A DNA stretch of 64,000 bases from Betaproteobacteria bacterium (GTDB taxonomy: Bacteria > Pseudomonadota > Gammaproteobacteria > Burkholderiales > SG8-41): positions 1 to 64,000 of the forward strand of contig JAOTVX010000007.1 in the NCBI GenBank assembly GCA_029863175.1, in the 5' to 3' direction. The notes beneath the pieces are model-generated. The model did not search any database. It was not told the origin of the DNA and saw nothing but the letters and a program-made list of their open reading frames with translations. Each line of letters starts with the position of its first letter. The stretch's first letter is position 1. This document shows positions 1-9,258 of the stretch, piece after piece. Position numbers and translations under genes: made by a program.

Positions 1-129
1 GGGGGCTTGCAGAAACGTGAGCGATGGGAGCGGCTAAACGGGCACGTACCGCGGAAACGCCGAAACAGCCAAGCCTATGCCTAATGCTGCGCGCGCTGCA
101 TTTCTATCCCGACCCGCTGGCAGGCGCGG
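1..129. other. Upstream part of the PPK2 locus; no intact reading frame
   Basis: The frame of the following PPK2 gene is open from the window edge but meets a TAA at 82-84. Between that stop and the first usable start the frame reads a TRWQARLN-like stretch, which resembles the linker before the second kinase domain of two-domain polyphosphate:AMP phosphotransferases. No convincing domain is seen further upstream within the window. Confidence 0.4.
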
Positions 130-804
130 TTGAATGTGCTGTCGCGGCACCCGCGATTCAAAGACATCTCGGTCGTGACGGTGTTCGAGGGCAATGACGC
201 GGCGGGAAAGGGCAGTGCGATCCGCCGGGTCACGCGCTCACTCGACGCGCGGCGCTACCAGGCGGTGCCGGTCGCCGCGCCGAAGGAGGAGGAGCGCGCG
301 CAGCCTTACCTGTGGCGCTTCTGGCGGCATATGCCCCGCCGCGGCATCGTGACCATCTTCGACCGCTCCTGGTATGGGCGGATGCTGGTGGAGCGGGTGG
401 AAGGCTACTGCTCGGAAGCCGACTGGATGCGCGCCTACCGCGAGATCAACGAGTTCGAACAGCAGCTGGCGGGGCACGACATCGTGGTGGTCAAGTTCTG
501 GCTCGCCATCTCCAAGGCCGAGCAGTACCGGCGCTTCAAGGAGCGCGAGAAGGTGAGCTTCAAGCGCTTCAAGATCACTCCCGAGGATTGGCGCAACCGC
601 AGGAAGTGGGATGACTACGAGCGCGCCGTGTGCGACATGGTCGATCGCACGAGTACTGCGATCGCGCCGTGGACGCTGGTTGAGGCCAACAACAAGTACT
701 ACGCGCGCATCAAGGTGCTCAAGGCGCTCTGCGACGCGATCGAAGCGGCGCTGAAGCGGGCGAAGAAAACGCGCAAGAAGGCGGGGAAGCGCAAGAAAAG
801 GTAG
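130..804 (+). CDS. Polyphosphate kinase 2 domain protein (C-terminal half of a polyphosphate:AMP phosphotransferase)
   Basis: PPK2-family kinase that moves phosphate between polyphosphate and nucleotides. The Walker A motif GNDAAGKG is at residues 21-28 and the Walker B/lid sequence DRSWYGR at about 78-84; the C-terminus is a Lys/Arg-rich tail. The wording (EERAQPYLWRFWRHMPRRG, FKRFKITPEDWRNR, DRTSTAIAPWTLVEANNKYYARI) matches the second domain of two-domain PAP enzymes of about 500 residues. Here only one domain of 224 aa remains, begun by a TTG with no good ribosome site and preceded by an in-frame stop at 82-84. Either it is a genuine single-domain enzyme or the remnant of a PAP gene. It converges on ppx, which degrades the same polymer. 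Confidence 0.75.
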   Translation: MNVLSRHPRFKDISVVTVFEGNDAAGKGSAIRRVTRSLDARRYQAVPVAAPKEEERAQPYLWRFWRHMPRRGIVTIFDRSWYGRMLVERVEGYCSEADWMRAYREINEFEQQLAGHDIVVVKFWLAISKAEQYRRFKEREKVSFKRFKITPEDWRNRRKWDDYERAVCDMVDRTSTAIAPWTLVEANNKYYARIKVLKALCDAIEAALKRAKKTRKKAGKRKKR

Positions 805-812
805 CGCGCCGG

Positions 813-2339
813 CTAGCTCGCCAGCGCAAGCTCCGTGGCTGCCTCGATTTCCTCGAGTTCGGGGATCTTCAGCTCGTAGCCCATCCGGTCCCACTCCCGC
901 ACCTCGTCGAGGAGCGCAGTCGCGCTGAGAGGATTGCGGCGCAGCCATTCCTTGCCGAGCGAGAGGCGGAATTTCTTTCCCTGTCGCTTCACCTGGACCG
1001 ACGGCGGCGCGACGTCACTGCGGCTGCGGCAGAAGAGCGCCCCGAGGCGCAGCGAAAACACCATGCCCCAGTCCACGTCCTGCCCGTCGATTTGCTTGGC
1101 GATCTTTTCGAGCGAGCGCCGGTGCGCCTGCACGAGCAGCGACAAACGCGCCTGCTCGTCGCGCGAAAACCCCGGCATGTCGGCATTGCCGACGATGTAG
1201 GCCGAATGCTTGTGGTAGCCGCCATAGGCCACTGAAATGCCGATCTCATGCAGCTTTGCTGCCCAGGCGAGGCAACGCGCCGAGGCCTCGTCAGGCTCGC
1301 CCGAGTCTGCATTGAGCTTGCGCAGCAATGTATGCGCCAACGTCCCCACCCGTCGTGCTTGCAGCGCATCGACGTGATAGCGCTGCATGAACTGGGCGAC
1401 GGTGATCTCGCGCAGGTCCTTGTGGTGGAAGCGCCCGAGCAGGTCGTAGAGCACCCCTTGCCGCATGGCGCCGTTCGCCGGAACCATGTGCTCGATGTCG
1501 AGCTCGGAGAAAGCGGCGTTGAGAATCGCAATCCCGCCCGGCAGCACGGGCACGCGGTCCCGCCGCAGCCCTGCGAGCTCTGCTCGCCCCATGTCGCCTG
1601 CCTTGATGAGATGGGAGCGCAACCGGTCGAGCCCCACCGGCGTGATGCCTTCCTCCTCGAACGCGTTCTTCCTGAGGATCTCCTCAATCGCGCGGATCGT
1701 GCCGGAGGACCCCACGGCCTGCTGCCAGTTGCCGCGGGAGAACTGCGCTGCCATGTGCTGCAACTCGCCGCGCGCGGCAAGCTCGGCCTGCTTCATGCCG
1801 CTTTTCGTGACTTCACCATCCGGAAAGAAGCGCAGGCTGTAGCTTACGCAGCCCATGAACAGGCTCTCCAGTCGCAACGGCCGATAGTGCGCACCGATGA
1901 TGAACTCGGTCGAGCCACCCCCGATATCAACGACGAGCCGCCTGTCTTTCGAAGCCGGCAGCTCGTGAGCCACCCCAATATAGATGAGCCGCGCTTCCTC
2001 TCGGCCAGCCACCACCTCGATCCGGAAGCCAAGGGCGGACTCCGCCTTCTTCAGAAAGGCCGCCGCGTTCTTTGCGACGCGCAGGGTATTGGTGCCGACC
2101 GCCCGTACGGTACGGCGGTCGAAGCCACGCAAGCGTTCGCCGAAGCGCTTCAGGCAGGCCAGCGCGCGTTCCGTGGTCTCGTCGTCGAGGCGCTTGTCCA
2201 GGGTGAGCCCGGCCCCGAGCCGCACCGGCTCGCGCAGGGAATCGAGGGGATAGATCTGGTCTCCGACGACTCGCGCGATCTGGCAGTGGAAGCTACTTGA
2301 GCCCAGATCGACTGCGGCGAGCGTGGAGTACTCAGTCAT
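813..2339 (-). CDS. ppx: Exopolyphosphatase (Ppx/GppA family)
   Basis: Releases terminal phosphate from long-chain polyphosphate. The ASKHA-fold phosphate loops are clear: DLGSSSFH at residues 11-18 and DIGGGSTEF at 138-146, with the GREEARLIY catalytic region at 112-120. A C-terminal HD-like helical domain contains LHEIG and HKHSAYI. At 508 aa it is about the length of E. coli Ppx. The ATG at 2339 fits the conserved N-terminus. It lies downstream of phoU in the same direction, about 190 bp away, and faces the PPK2 gene, so polyphosphate turnover and phosphate signalling are grouped. Confidence 0.93.
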   Translation of the reverse strand: MTEYSTLAAVDLGSSSFHCQIARVVGDQIYPLDSLREPVRLGAGLTLDKRLDDETTERALACLKRFGERLRGFDRRTVRAVGTNTLRVAKNAAAFLKKAESALGFRIEVVAGREEARLIYIGVAHELPASKDRRLVVDIGGGSTEFIIGAHYRPLRLESLFMGCVSYSLRFFPDGEVTKSGMKQAELAARGELQHMAAQFSRGNWQQAVGSSGTIRAIEEILRKNAFEEEGITPVGLDRLRSHLIKAGDMGRAELAGLRRDRVPVLPGGIAILNAAFSELDIEHMVPANGAMRQGVLYDLLGRFHHKDLREITVAQFMQRYHVDALQARRVGTLAHTLLRKLNADSGEPDEASARCLAWAAKLHEIGISVAYGGYHKHSAYIVGNADMPGFSRDEQARLSLLVQAHRRSLEKIAKQIDGQDVDWGMVFSLRLGALFCRSRSDVAPPSVQVKRQGKKFRLSLGKEWLRRNPLSATALLDEVREWDRMGYELKIPELEEIEAATELALAS

Positions 2340-2532
2340 CAGCAGACGGGGATCGGGCGAAGCGCGCGCCGCCGCCGCGGCGCAGGCGGGCGGAAGGGTG
2401 TTGCCACCGCGCGTGAGTATTGCCTACGGCGAGCGGTCACGGTCGTGCTGTATGCGAGCAGCTGGCGTGTCCTTTCGACGGTCGGCGCCCAGTATAAGTA
2501 ATCCTGCGGTGCACGGCTAGCCGCGCCGCGTT

Positions 2533-3240
2533 TCAGTGTTGCGGGAGCGCCTCGCGCTCGAAACCCTCGACGCCGGTATGCCGCACGTCCTTGCCCTTCA
2601 CCATGTACACCACGTACTCGGACATGTTCTTGGCATGATCCCCGACGCGCTCGATTGCTTTGGCGATGAACAGGATCTCGATCGCGTGCGAAATGGTCCG
2701 GGGATCCTCCATCATGAAAGTGATGAGCTGACGCAGAATGCCGCGGAAGGAATCATCCACCTGCTCATCCTGGCGGACGACCTTGGCCGCGACGGCGAGG
2801 TCGAGCCGGGCAAAGGCGTCTAACGCATTACGCAACATGCCCAGCGCGATGTCGGCCATGCGCCCGACGTCGCTCAACCTGGGGACGGAAGGCCGGTCAG
2901 TTTCGTATATAAGCTGGGTCATCCGGGCGATCTTGGCAACCTCATCGCCGATGCGTTCAAGGTCCGTGATCGTCTTGACCACCATCATGAGCATGCGCAG
3001 ATCAACTGCCGCCGGCTGGCGCCGGGCGATGATCGTGCTGCACTCCTCGTCGAGGGCCACCTCGAGCGCATTCACACGGTGGTCGTCCTCAACGACGCGT
3101 TTAGCAAGCTGGAGGTTGCCGGTCGAGAGCGCGTCCATTGCCCGCACGATCTGCTCCTCGACCAGACCGCCCATCTGGAGCACGCGCGCGCGCACGGCCT
3201 CGAGCTCGGCATCGAACTGCTTTAGCGTATGTTCGGGCAT
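2533..3240 (-). CDS. phoU: Phosphate signalling protein PhoU
   Basis: Negative regulator linking the PstSCAB phosphate transporter to the PhoR/PhoB two-component system. The 235-aa protein has the two PhoU three-helix repeats, each with the acidic metal-binding signature: DLERIGDE at residues 93-100 and AIERVGDH near 197. Start at the ATG of MPEHTLKQFD. No pst or phoBR genes are in the window; the neighbour downstream is ppx, so its output is probably tied to polyphosphate stores (inference from context). Confidence 0.93.
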   Translation of the reverse strand: MPEHTLKQFDAELEAVRARVLQMGGLVEEQIVRAMDALSTGNLQLAKRVVEDDHRVNALEVALDEECSTIIARRQPAAVDLRMLMMVVKTITDLERIGDEVAKIARMTQLIYETDRPSVPRLSDVGRMADIALGMLRNALDAFARLDLAVAAKVVRQDEQVDDSFRGILRQLITFMMEDPRTISHAIEILFIAKAIERVGDHAKNMSEYVVYMVKGKDVRHTGVEGFEREALPQH

Positions 3241-3317
3241 ATTGCTGCTCTCGGTCGCACGGAACCCTGGATCAGGTTGATTTATTATGACACTTTTATC
3301 GTGCCGTGCCAGCAGCG

Positions 3318-3977
3318 TCAGCGCGTCAGGGTTCGCACACCCTGCGTCGTGCCGAGCAGGAGCACGTCGGCGCCGCGACGGGCGAAGAGCCCGTTGGTGA
3401 CCACGCCCGCAATCTGGTTGAGCCTGGCTTCCAGTTCGGCGGGCGTGGTGATGGTCAGGTCATGGACGTCGAGGATCGCATTGCCGTTGTCGGTCACAAA
3501 GTCCTTGCGCCATTCGGGCGCCCCGCCCAGCTTGAGCAGCTCGCGGGCCACATACGACCGCGCCGTCGGAATCACCTCCACCGGCAGCGGAAACTTTCCG
3601 AGCACGTCGACGAGCTTTGACTGATCCGCGATGCAAACGAATTTCCGCGCAACGGCGGCCACGATCTTTTCGCGCGTCAAAGCGCCGCCCCCGCCCTTGA
3701 TCATGGCGAGATGGCTCGTGATCTCGTCCGCCCCGTCGACATACACGGCCAGATCATCCACACCGTTGAGGTCGAAGACCGGAATGCCGAGCGCCTTGAG
3801 GCGTTTGGCGGTACCTTCCGAGCTCGCCACGGCGCCATCCAGCCGGTTCTTGATCCGGCCGAGCTCGGCGATGAAGTAGTTTGCTGTCGAGCCGGTGCCG
3901 ACGCCTACCACGCAATCTTCGGGGACGAGCGCGATTGCGGCCTTGGCTGCGGCCTGTTTCATTTCCTCCTGTGTCAT
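3318..3977 (-). CDS. rpiA: Ribose-5-phosphate isomerase A
   Basis: Interconverts ribose-5-phosphate and ribulose-5-phosphate in the non-oxidative pentose phosphate pathway. Conserved blocks are GVGTGST (residues 25-31), DGADE (81-85) and [11 protein letters not shown] (94-104), the last holding the catalytic glutamate. I place the start at MTQEEMKQ (3977), giving 219 aa, the normal family length. The open frame continues upstream to 4112, but that stretch only translates the heptad repeat between rpiA and ilvA. Transcribed divergently from ilvA. Confidence 0.93.
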   Translation of the reverse strand: MTQEEMKQAAAKAAIALVPEDCVVGVGTGSTANYFIAELGRIKNRLDGAVASSEGTAKRLKALGIPVFDLNGVDDLAVYVDGADEITSHLAMIKGGGGALTREKIVAAVARKFVCIADQSKLVDVLGKFPLPVEVIPTARSYVARELLKLGGAPEWRKDFVTDNGNAILDVHDLTITTPAELEARLNQIAGVVTNGLFARRGADVLLLGTTQGVRTLTR

Positions 3978-3986
3978 GGCAGGAAT

Positions 3987-4148
3987 GGTAAGCGGTAAGC
4001 GGTAACCGGTAAATGGAAAACGGTAACCGGCGACACGGTAAAGGGTGACTCGGTTTGAGGCATCGTCTGATTCGCGGCGATCAACCACCTGGCCCTCGCC
4101 GCCTCTGCTCATCGCTCACTGCTTGCCGCTGACGGCTGACCGCTTACC
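3987..4148. repeat. Heptad-repeat island with opposed arms (rpiA/ilvA)
   Basis: From 3987 to about 4050 the sequence is a degenerate 7-base repeat based on GGTAAGC/GGTAACC. At 4110-4148 the opposite strand sense appears (GCTGACGGCTGACCGCTTACC), complementary to the first arm. Located between divergent genes, so it also covers their promoter region. Confidence 0.75.
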
Positions 4149-4198
4149 TGTTCTTGGCATTCCTGTTACGCTTTGAATTGTCGCCCAAGCCCCTGGTC

Positions 4199-5713
4199 AT
4201 GAAAAAGAACGACTATCTCGAGCGCGTGTTGAACGCGCGCGTCTATGACGTTGCCGTCGAGACGCCGCTGGAGCTTGCCCCGGCGCTCTCGGCGCGGTTG
4301 CACAATCGCCTGCTACTGAAGCGCGAGGACATGCAGCCGGTGTTCTCGTTCAAGCTGCGCGGCGCCTACAACAAGATGGTGAACCTGCCGCCGGCGGCGC
4401 TCGAGCGCGGCGTCATCACCGCCTCCGCGGGAAACCACGCGCAGGGGGTCGCGCTTTCCGCCCAGAAGCTGGGTTGCACGGCGACGATCGTCATGCCGGT
4501 TACGACGCCGCAGATAAAGATCGCCGCGGTCAAGGCGCGCGGCGGGCGGGTGGTTCTGCATGGGGATTCCTACGACGAGGCCTACACCCACGCGCGGGAG
4601 ATCGAGCGACGCCACCGGCTTACGTTCGTGCATCCCTACGATGACCCGGACGTGATTGCGGGCCAGGGCACCATTGCCATGGAAATCCTGCATCAGCACG
4701 CGCAACCGATAGACGCGATCTTCGTCGCAATCGGCGGCGGTGGACTCATTTCGGGAATTGCCGCGTACGTGAAGCGCTTGCGGCCCGAGATTAAGGTAAT
4801 CGGCGTACAGCCCGAGGACGCTAATGCCATGTACCGCTCGCTCAAGGAGGGGCGGCGCGTGAAACTCGCGAACGTGGGCCTGTTCGCCGACGGCGTGGCG
4901 GTCAAGCAGGTCGGGCGGGAAACTTTTCGTTTGTGCCGACAACTCGTGGATGACGTGATTCTGGTCGACACCGACGCAATGTGTGCGGCGATCAAGGATG
5001 TGTTCGAGGACACCCGCGCGGTGCTCGAGCCGGCGGGCGGGCTGGCAGTGGCTGGCGCGAAAGCGTTCGTGGAGCGTACTGGTGTCCGCGGCACTACCCT
5101 CGTTGCGGTTGCCTGTGGCGCCAACATGAACTTCGACCGCCTGCGCTTCGTCGCCGAGGAGGCTGAATTGGGCGAGAAGCGCGAGGCCATTCTCGCGGTC
5201 ACGATACCCGAGCATCCCGGCAGCTTCCGTGAGTTCTGCGCCCAAGTTGGCGCTCGCAATATAACCGAGTTCAACTACCGTTATGCCGATCCGAAGCGGG
5301 CCCACGTTTTTGTCGGGATCCAGGTCCAGAACCGCGGCGAGACGGAGCGGCTGATCCGCAAGCTGCGGCGGCGCGGGCTGAAAACTCTCGATTTCAGCGA
5401 CAACGAGCTCGCCAAGCTGCACATCCGGCATGCCGTGGGCGGGCATGCGCCCGCGGTCGAGAACGAGATCCTGTACCGCTTCGAGTTCCCGGAGCGCCCC
5501 GGCGCGCTCATGAACTTTCTTGCCGCGATGAGTCGCGGCTGGAACATCAGCCTGTTTCATTACCGCAACCATGGCGCCGATTACGGTCGCGTGCTGATTG
5601 GCATTCAAGTGCCGTCGCAAGACAAAGGCAAGTTCCGAGCGTTCCTCGCGCGAGTGGGCTACCCCTACCACGAGGAAACGCGAAATCCCGCCTATCGGCT
5701 ATTTCTCGCCTAG
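4199..5713 (+). CDS. ilvA: Biosynthetic threonine ammonia-lyase (threonine deaminase)
   Basis: PLP enzyme converting threonine to 2-oxobutanoate, the committed step of isoleucine synthesis. The PLP lysine is K52 in FSFKLRGAYNK and the phosphate-binding glycine loop is GGGGLISGI (about residues 194-202). Two ACT-like regulatory repeats fill the C-terminal third (ILAVTIPEHPGSFREF and YRFEFPERPGALMNF), so feedback control by isoleucine is expected. I chose the ATG at 4199 (MKKNDYLERVLNARVYDVA), giving 504 aa, close to E. coli IlvA at 514. An open extension to 4154 has no conserved sequence. REP palindromes follow the stop directly. Confidence 0.95.
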   Translation: MKKNDYLERVLNARVYDVAVETPLELAPALSARLHNRLLLKREDMQPVFSFKLRGAYNKMVNLPPAALERGVITASAGNHAQGVALSAQKLGCTATIVMPVTTPQIKIAAVKARGGRVVLHGDSYDEAYTHAREIERRHRLTFVHPYDDPDVIAGQGTIAMEILHQHAQPIDAIFVAIGGGGLISGIAAYVKRLRPEIKVIGVQPEDANAMYRSLKEGRRVKLANVGLFADGVAVKQVGRETFRLCRQLVDDVILVDTDAMCAAIKDVFEDTRAVLEPAGGLAVAGAKAFVERTGVRGTTLVAVACGANMNFDRLRFVAEEAELGEKREAILAVTIPEHPGSFREFCAQVGARNITEFNYRYADPKRAHVFVGIQVQNRGETERLIRKLRRRGLKTLDFSDNELAKLHIRHAVGGHAPAVENEILYRFEFPERPGALMNFLAAMSRGWNISLFHYRNHGADYGRVLIGIQVPSQDKGKFRAFLARVGYPYHEETRNPAYRLFLA

Positions 5714-5747
5714 CAGCCTGTCCGACCGCCAAGTCCGACAGGCTGCT
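5712..5747. repeat. REP palindrome, CCTGTC subtype
   Basis: An AGCAGCCTGTCCGAC arm is followed by its inverted copy GTCCGACAGGCTGCT. The arm overlaps the last base of the ilvA stop codon. First member of a REP family seen eight times in the window. Confidence 0.8.
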
Positions 5748-5750
5748 AAA

Positions 5751-5783
5751 GGGGTTTGTCGGAACCAAGTCCGACAAACTCCT
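5751..5783. repeat. REP palindrome, TTTGTC subtype
   Basis: GGGGTTTGTCGGAACC pairs with AAGTCCGACAAACTCCT. It shares the GTCGGA/TCCGAC core with its neighbour but has TTT in place of CCT in the outer stem. The adjacent pair looks like a BIME-type doublet. Confidence 0.8.
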
Positions 5784-5912
5784 ACGGCGAGAAATAAAGG
5801 GGCCGCACGCGGCCCCGGCTATGTTGCCGCACGTGGTGTGCAAACCTCTTTATCTCCCGTGGCCGAGCGTCGATAAGACGTTTTCCGACGCGTTAGCCCG
5901 TTACAGACAACT

Positions 5913-5949
5913 AGCAGCCTGTCGGACTTAACAGTCCGTACAGGCTGCT
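5913..5949. repeat. REP palindrome, CCTGTC subtype
   Basis: AGCAGCCTGTCGGACTTA followed by a right arm AGTCCGTACAGGCTGCT. The right arm carries an extra T (GTCCGTACAGG) relative to the perfect palindrome. It lies in the 447-bp ilvA-slt gap, which has no gene I can recognise. Confidence 0.8.
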
Positions 5950-6075
5950 AAAGGCAACACCGGCTCACAATTTCAATGAAAACCCAGCCGAAGCTGCGCA
6001 ATCTGGAAGGAGGTGAGGGTGAATTCGCATAACGGTCATCCTTTCTGGCAAATGTTCCAGTGCCGGTTTTGCATC

Positions 6076-6109
6076 AGGAGTTTGTCGGCGCTAAGTCCGA
6101 CAAACTCCT
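6076..6109. repeat. REP palindrome, TTTGTC subtype
   Basis: AGGAGTTTGTCGGCGCT pairs with AAGTCCGACAAACTCCT. The last of four REP units between ilvA and slt, about 50 bp upstream of the slt start, so it lies in or next to the slt promoter region. Confidence 0.8.
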
Positions 6110-6160
6110 AGGAAAACGGGATAAAATTCAAGCTCCGGAGCGATAACCCTCGCATTCCAA

Positions 6161-8086
6161 ATGAGAAGTTTGAGTGGATTGGCGTTGTTTCTATTGATGC
6201 TCGCTGCACAGGCAGCGAGCATGGATAAGGATTTTCTTGCAGCGCGCGAGGCGTACCGGGTCGGAAACGCGGCCCGGCTCGACGCTTATGCCAAGCGCCT
6301 GCGCGGGCACCTGCTCGAACCCTATGTCCTCTACTACCAGCTCAAGATGCGGCTGGTCGACGCAAGCTTCGAGGACGCGCACGCTTTCATCGCCTCGTAT
6401 CACGACAGCCCTCTGTCGGAGAGATTGCGTGCGAATTGGCTGAAGGTGCTCGGCAAAAGCGAGCGCTGGGACCTTTTCGAGCAGGAGCTGCCTCAGCTCC
6501 GGGACGCTGATCTCGAGCTGACGTGCTATGCGCTTCAGTTCCGTGCGCGCGCCGATCCGGACGAGGCGCTCGAAGAGGCGCGTCCGCTCTGGTTCGTCAC
6601 CCGGCGGTTGCCCGGGAGCTGCGCGCCCCTGATGAAAGCGCTGATGGCTTCCGGGATGCTTTCATCCGATGACATCTGGACGCGAATCCGGTATGCGCTG
6701 GAGGCGGGGCGCGTGAACCTTGCGCGGCGGCTGGCCCAACAATTGCCGCGGGGGGAAGCGCCTGCTTCACGCGTGCTCGAGGCGGCTCGGTCCAACCCGG
6801 CGCGCTACCTGGAGCGGCAGCGGTTCAACCTCAAGTACCGGGGCGGTCGCGAGACCGTGATGTTCGCCGCGCACCGGCTCGCGCGGACATCGCCGTCGCA
6901 GGCGGCACGGCACTGGGCGAGCCTCGAGGACCGTTTCAGCCCGGAGGAGCGTGCCTACGTATGGAGCCTGATCGGATATCTGGGGGCACGCGCGCATGAT
7001 CCGGGCGCACTCGAATGGTACGCGCGTGCGGGGGAGAACCTGTCTGACCTGCAGCTTGCTTGGAAAGTGCGGGCGGCGCTGCGGGCGCGGGCGTGGCCCG
7101 AAGTCCTGGCAGCGATCGAGGCCATGACCGAGGAGGAAAGCGAGAAACCCGCCTGGCGTTTCTGGAGGGCGCGGGCATTGATGGAGACCGGGCGCGCGCG
7201 CGAGGCCGAGGAAATACTCAAGCCGCTCGCGACGGAGTTCAACTTCTACGGGCAGCTTGCCGTGGAGGAGCTCGGCGGCAGGATCGAGGCGCCGCTCATC
7301 GCGTACCGGCCAACCGACGCGGAAGTCGACGCGATGAACGAGCTGATCGGCATCCGGCGCGCGCTCGAGCTCGATCGCCTCGGCAAGCGCATCGATGCCA
7401 ATCTGGAATGGCGCTGGGCCATCCGCGGCTTCGACGACAAGCAGCTGCTTGCCGCGGCCGAGATCGCGCGCCGCTACGAAGACTACGACCGCACGATCAG
7501 CACGGCCAATCGAACAATCTCATTGCACGATTTCAGTCTGCGCTACCCGGCGCCCTATCGTGAGGTACTACAATCCCACGCGGAGGAATTCGCGCTCGAC
7601 GAGGCATGGATTTACGGTCTGATCCGGCAGGAGAGCCGCTTCATCGTGAATGCGAGGTCGCAAGCCGGGGCAAGAGGGCTCATGCAGCTGATGCCATCGA
7701 CCGCACGCTGGGTGGCGCGGAAGCTGCAGTTGAAAAACTGGCGCTGGTCGCGGATGACCGACGTCGACACCAACATCAATCTTGGCACGTATTACCTGCG
7801 CCATGTACTGGACGCGCTCGATGGCCATGCCGTACTCGCATCCGCCGGCTATAATGCCGGGCCGCACCGGGCGCGCGCCTGGCGTCCGGAGACGGCGATC
7901 GAAGGCGCCGTCTATGCCGAGACCATCCCCTTTAACGAGACGCGCAACTACGTCAAGCGGGTCATGGCGAACACGACCTACTATGCGCATAATTTCGGCC
8001 GGAACCTGCAATCGCTCAAGCAGCGCCTGGGGATCATCCAGGCACGGGATGTGAACGGAGAAAAGCCATTGGGCGACACCCCGTAG
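6161..8086 (+). CDS. slt: Soluble lytic murein transglycosylase
   Basis: Cleaves peptidoglycan glycan strands, forming 1,6-anhydro-muropeptides in the periplasm. A signal peptide is evident (LSGLALFLLMLAAQAAS, residues 4-20). A long alpha-superhelical U domain of TPR-like repeats follows. The SLT catalytic domain at the C-terminus has the catalytic glutamate in GLIRQESRF (about E491), then ARGLMQLMPSTA and ASAGYNAGPHRARAW. At 641 aa it matches E. coli Slt70. It stands alone between the REP cluster and the epimerase-like gene; the AmpG permease at 56627 would recycle its products. Confidence 0.93.
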   Translation: MRSLSGLALFLLMLAAQAASMDKDFLAAREAYRVGNAARLDAYAKRLRGHLLEPYVLYYQLKMRLVDASFEDAHAFIASYHDSPLSERLRANWLKVLGKSERWDLFEQELPQLRDADLELTCYALQFRARADPDEALEEARPLWFVTRRLPGSCAPLMKALMASGMLSSDDIWTRIRYALEAGRVNLARRLAQQLPRGEAPASRVLEAARSNPARYLERQRFNLKYRGGRETVMFAAHRLARTSPSQAARHWASLEDRFSPEERAYVWSLIGYLGARAHDPGALEWYARAGENLSDLQLAWKVRAALRARAWPEVLAAIEAMTEEESEKPAWRFWRARALMETGRAREAEEILKPLATEFNFYGQLAVEELGGRIEAPLIAYRPTDAEVDAMNELIGIRRALELDRLGKRIDANLEWRWAIRGFDDKQLLAAAEIARRYEDYDRTISTANRTISLHDFSLRYPAPYREVLQSHAEEFALDEAWIYGLIRQESRFIVNARSQAGARGLMQLMPSTARWVARKLQLKNWRWSRMTDVDTNINLGTYYLRHVLDALDGHAVLASAGYNAGPHRARAWRPETAIEGAVYAETIPFNETRNYVKRVMANTTYYAHNFGRNLQSLKQRLGIIQARDVNGEKPLGDTP

Positions 8087-8142
8087 CGTCGAAGTCAGAA
8101 GTCAAGAGACGGAAACCGCAGAGTAGCGTTTGAGGCCGCAAA

Positions 8143-9108
8143 ATGGAAATCACGACTGTTGCAATAATTGGCGGCTCAGGGTTTGTTGGCCGCCATATCT
8201 GTCACCAGCTTGCGGGCGAGGGCTACCGGGTGCGTGTTGCGGCCCGCGACCGTGAGCGCGCCAAGGACAAGCTGATTTTTTTGCCGACGGTGGAGGTCGA
8301 GTCCGTCAACGTGCACAACCCGCGGCAACTCGCCGCTTTCGTTCGCGGCGCGGATGCGGTGATCAACCTCGTAGGCGTCTTGCACGAGCGCCGCGGTGCG
8401 GGGGGGTTTCAGGCCGCACACGTCGAGCTCGCGAGCAAGGTCGTGGCCGCATGCCATGAAATCGGCGTGCACCGCCTGCTACATATGAGCGCATTGCAAG
8501 CGGACCGGAACGGGCCCAGCCGCTACCTGCGCAGCAAAGGGGAGGCCGAGGCAATCGCGCGCGATTCGGGCCTGGCGTGGACGCTGTTTCGTCCCTCTGT
8601 CATTTTCGGGGAAGGCGACAGTTTCGTAAACTTGTTCGCGCAGCTGCTTCGGCTTGCGCCGGTCGTGTTCCTGGCCTGTCCAGATGCGCGCTTCCAGCCC
8701 GTATTCATCGAGGATGTCGCGGCGGCGTTCGCAATGAGCCTCAAAGATCCCGGAAGCGTCGGCAAGAGCTACGATCTGTGCGGGCCGAAGGTCTACCGCT
8801 TGCGGGAGCTAATCGAGTTCGTCGGTGTCATTACAGGCCGGCCGCGTCCCGTCATCGGCTTGAACGACACGTTATCCTACTGGCAGGCCTTCGCGATGGA
8901 GTTGCTGCCGGTCAAGCTGATGACGCGCGACAACTACTACTCGATGCAGCTCGACAGCGTGTGCGATTGCGCGTTTCCGCTCGGCATCGAACCGACGGCG
9001 CTCGAGGCGGTCGCGCCCGCCTTCCTGGCGCAGCGCACGCCGCGCCAGCGCTACCAGTGGATGCGCGGCCGGGCGCGCCGCAATCATTCGGTGATTGGTG
9101 AGTCGTGA
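8143..9108 (+). CDS. NDUFA9-like NAD(P)-binding epimerase-fold protein
   Basis: Atypical short-chain dehydrogenase/epimerase of the complex I NDUFA9 subgroup. The Rossmann loop GGSGFVG is at residues 10-16, followed by VINLVGVLHERRG and the family sequence YLRSKGEAEAIARDSGLAWTLFRPSVIFGEGDSF. The bacterial proteins are annotated as complex I NDUFA9 family proteins without a proven reaction; quinone- or lipid-related roles are guesses. The last codons (IGES) and the stop lie inside a heptad-repeat arm, so the C-terminal residues are partly repeat-encoded. Confidence 0.85.
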   Translation: MEITTVAIIGGSGFVGRHICHQLAGEGYRVRVAARDRERAKDKLIFLPTVEVESVNVHNPRQLAAFVRGADAVINLVGVLHERRGAGGFQAAHVELASKVVAACHEIGVHRLLHMSALQADRNGPSRYLRSKGEAEAIARDSGLAWTLFRPSVIFGEGDSFVNLFAQLLRLAPVVFLACPDARFQPVFIEDVAAAFAMSLKDPGSVGKSYDLCGPKVYRLRELIEFVGVITGRPRPVIGLNDTLSYWQAFAMELLPVKLMTRDNYYSMQLDSVCDCAFPLGIEPTALEAVAPAFLAQRTPRQRYQWMRGRARRNHSVIGES

Positions 9109-9253
9109 ATGGTGACTGGACAAAAATCCCGAACCCTATTCCCCAGCCAGTGGTGAGCGCTAAGCACTGAACGGCGTTTTCGCACCGTAGTTTCCTGAAC
9201 ATCGGCGCCCAGACATGGGTTCACCACTCACCACTCACCACTCACCACTCACG
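9092..9253. repeat. Heptad-repeat island with opposed arms (epimerase/cca)
   Basis: The left arm (9092-9120) has GTGATTG GTGAGTC GTGAATG GTGACTG and begins inside the preceding gene, whose stop codon it contains. The right arm (9221-9253) is the reverse complement type, with four TCACCAC units. About 100 bp of unique sequence separates the arms. Confidence 0.8.
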
Positions 9254-9258
9254 CAGTT

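Noticed and set aside
4313..5671. Long antisense frames over ilvA, ahcY (31143-32618), ppx (1248-2300), mrdA (45325-46656) and metX (60177-61049)
   Set aside because: Each lies opposite a clear gene in the matching GC-driven frame and reads as low-information His/Arg/Asp-rich sequence.
5799..5816. GGGGCCGC/GCGGCCCC hairpin as terminator of ilvA
   Set aside because: The T-rich side is on the minus strand (CCCCTTTATTT), where no gene reads towards it; no T-run follows on the plus strand.
8091..8104. Two GAAGTCA units after slt as another heptad island
   Set aside because: Only two copies, which can occur by chance; consistent with the pattern but not counted.
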